This document shows, piece by piece, positions 63,803 to 64,000 of a DNA stretch of 64,000 nt. How positions within the stretch are numbered: position 1 is the first letter of the stretch; each line of letters opens with the position of its first letter. The translations under genes were made by a program, and so were the position numbers. Origin of the DNA: an uncultured Clostridia bacterium (GTDB lineage: Bacteria > Bacillota > Clostridia > TANB77 > CAG-508); NCBI GenBank assembly GCA_934183325.1, contig CAKPSH010000006.1:1-64000 (forward strand), given 5' to 3'. A model generated the notes under the pieces. It had not been told where the DNA came from and ran no database searches. It worked only from the letters and a program-made list of their open reading frames with translations.

Positions 63803-63903
63803 ATAGCGGAATGCAAAAATAGATAAGCGAATTTCTCCTTGCCCTACTAACAACTTCCCGTTTAATAGGTCTTAACTATCTATTTTTTACTCTATATTAC
63901 CGC
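63803..63903 (-). ncRNA. Tetrahydrofolate (THF) riboswitch
   Basis: On the minus strand the order is TAGCGG (P1), ATAGAGTA, AAAAATAGATA (P2), the conserved GTTAAG, a stem with ACGGGAAGTTG resembling the conserved GGGAUGU, then TATCTATTTTT (P2 partner) and TTGCATTCCGCTA (conserved UUGCAU.CCGCU closing P1). P2 pairs over 11 bases. Location upstream of folT is the classical THF riboswitch setting. Identified by eye, not by a covariance model. Confidence 0.8.
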
Positions 63904-63906
63904 TAT

Positions 63907-63935
63907 ATTCTACAACTTTATATATAATTCGTCAA
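63907..63935 (-). promoter_or_regulatory. Promoter of the folT operon
   Basis: TTGACG (63930-63935), 17-base spacer, TAGAAT (63907-63912) on the minus strand. The predicted start falls at the first bases of riboswitch P1. Confidence 0.7.
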
Positions 63936-63942
63936 TATGTTC

Positions 63943-64000
63943 TTAAATATCAAAGAAATATGTTGCTTCTAGATCTGCTTCAAATAATAATAATGCTAAA
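63943..64000 (-). CDS. C-terminal end of an upstream gene (partial)
   Basis: The minus strand reads LALLLLFEADLEATYFFDI and a TAA at 63943-63945. Only 19 residues are visible, so no family can be named. It ends just before the folT promoter. Confidence 0.4.
   Translation of the reverse strand, partial: LALLLFEADLEATYFFDI

Overview
The window is AT-rich (strong A/T bias at third codon positions, poly-T loops everywhere) and reads as the chromosome of an anaerobic Clostridia-class Firmicute. Markers for this are the str operon rpsL-rpsG-fusA-tuf, minD-minE-rodA, plsX-acpP, a four-subunit 2-oxoacid:ferredoxin oxidoreductase, a GerS-like germination lipoprotein, a type I-B CRISPR system and a folate ECF transporter under a tetrahydrofolate riboswitch. 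A choloylglycine (bile salt) hydrolase suggests a gut habitat. No tRNA or rRNA gene was seen.

Layout. 1-1335: N-terminal part of a cyclic beta-glucan synthetase (NdvB-like). 1478-2419: HD-GYP protein. 2421-2810: a GC-rich one-gene cassette with its own consensus promoter and terminator; a second, unrelated GC-rich cassette lies at 10799-11371. 2822-7357 (minus): MazF-type toxin, a frameshifted GerS-like gene, dusB, then rodA-minE-minD. 7644-10786 (plus): por operon. 11454-19419 (minus): acpP, plsX, tuf, fusA, rpsG, rpsL, htrA, with unusual repeats between tuf and fusA and a duplicated rpsG tail. 19525-25780 (plus): a one-module NRPS (C-A-PCP-reductase) directly followed by a membrane histidine kinase. 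25820-27628: a DUF2974-like hydrolase and an RsiV-like protein. 27722-38447: a 36-repeat CRISPR array, leader and complete type I-B cas operon (cas6-cas8-cas7-cas5-cas3-cas4-cas1-cas2), in which cas8 has an apparent 1-nt insertion. 38503-39477: bile salt hydrolase.

39750-60149 is a roughly 20.4 kb integrative element. It is bounded by a 16-bp direct repeat (one mismatch), has a 20-bp direct repeat inside each end, and carries a tyrosine integrase, excisionase, DnaC- and replisome-organizer-like genes, MobC and an oriT-like hairpin, but no relaxase. Nearly all its cargo looks like defence. First is a Qat-like operon (membrane beta-domain protein, QatB-like MG-S protein, QueC/QatC-like enzyme, HEPN-like protein) without QatA or QatD. 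Second is a TPR-HEPN protein. Third is a DUF6414-like/ClpB-like AAA pair. Fourth is a five-gene operon of NUDIX, DUF3427-DUF3883, two MazG-type pyrophosphohydrolases and a nuclease-helicase. There are also further HEPN-like and membrane proteins and a hicAB locus with a frameshifted hicA. The integrase end abuts a truncated response regulator.

60690-64000 (minus): an unknown protein, then ecfT, ecfA and folT behind a THF riboswitch, and the tail of one more gene. At least three genes (gerS-like, cas8, hicA) carry single-base frameshifts. Either there is real decay or the assembly has indel errors; this cannot be settled from the sequence alone.
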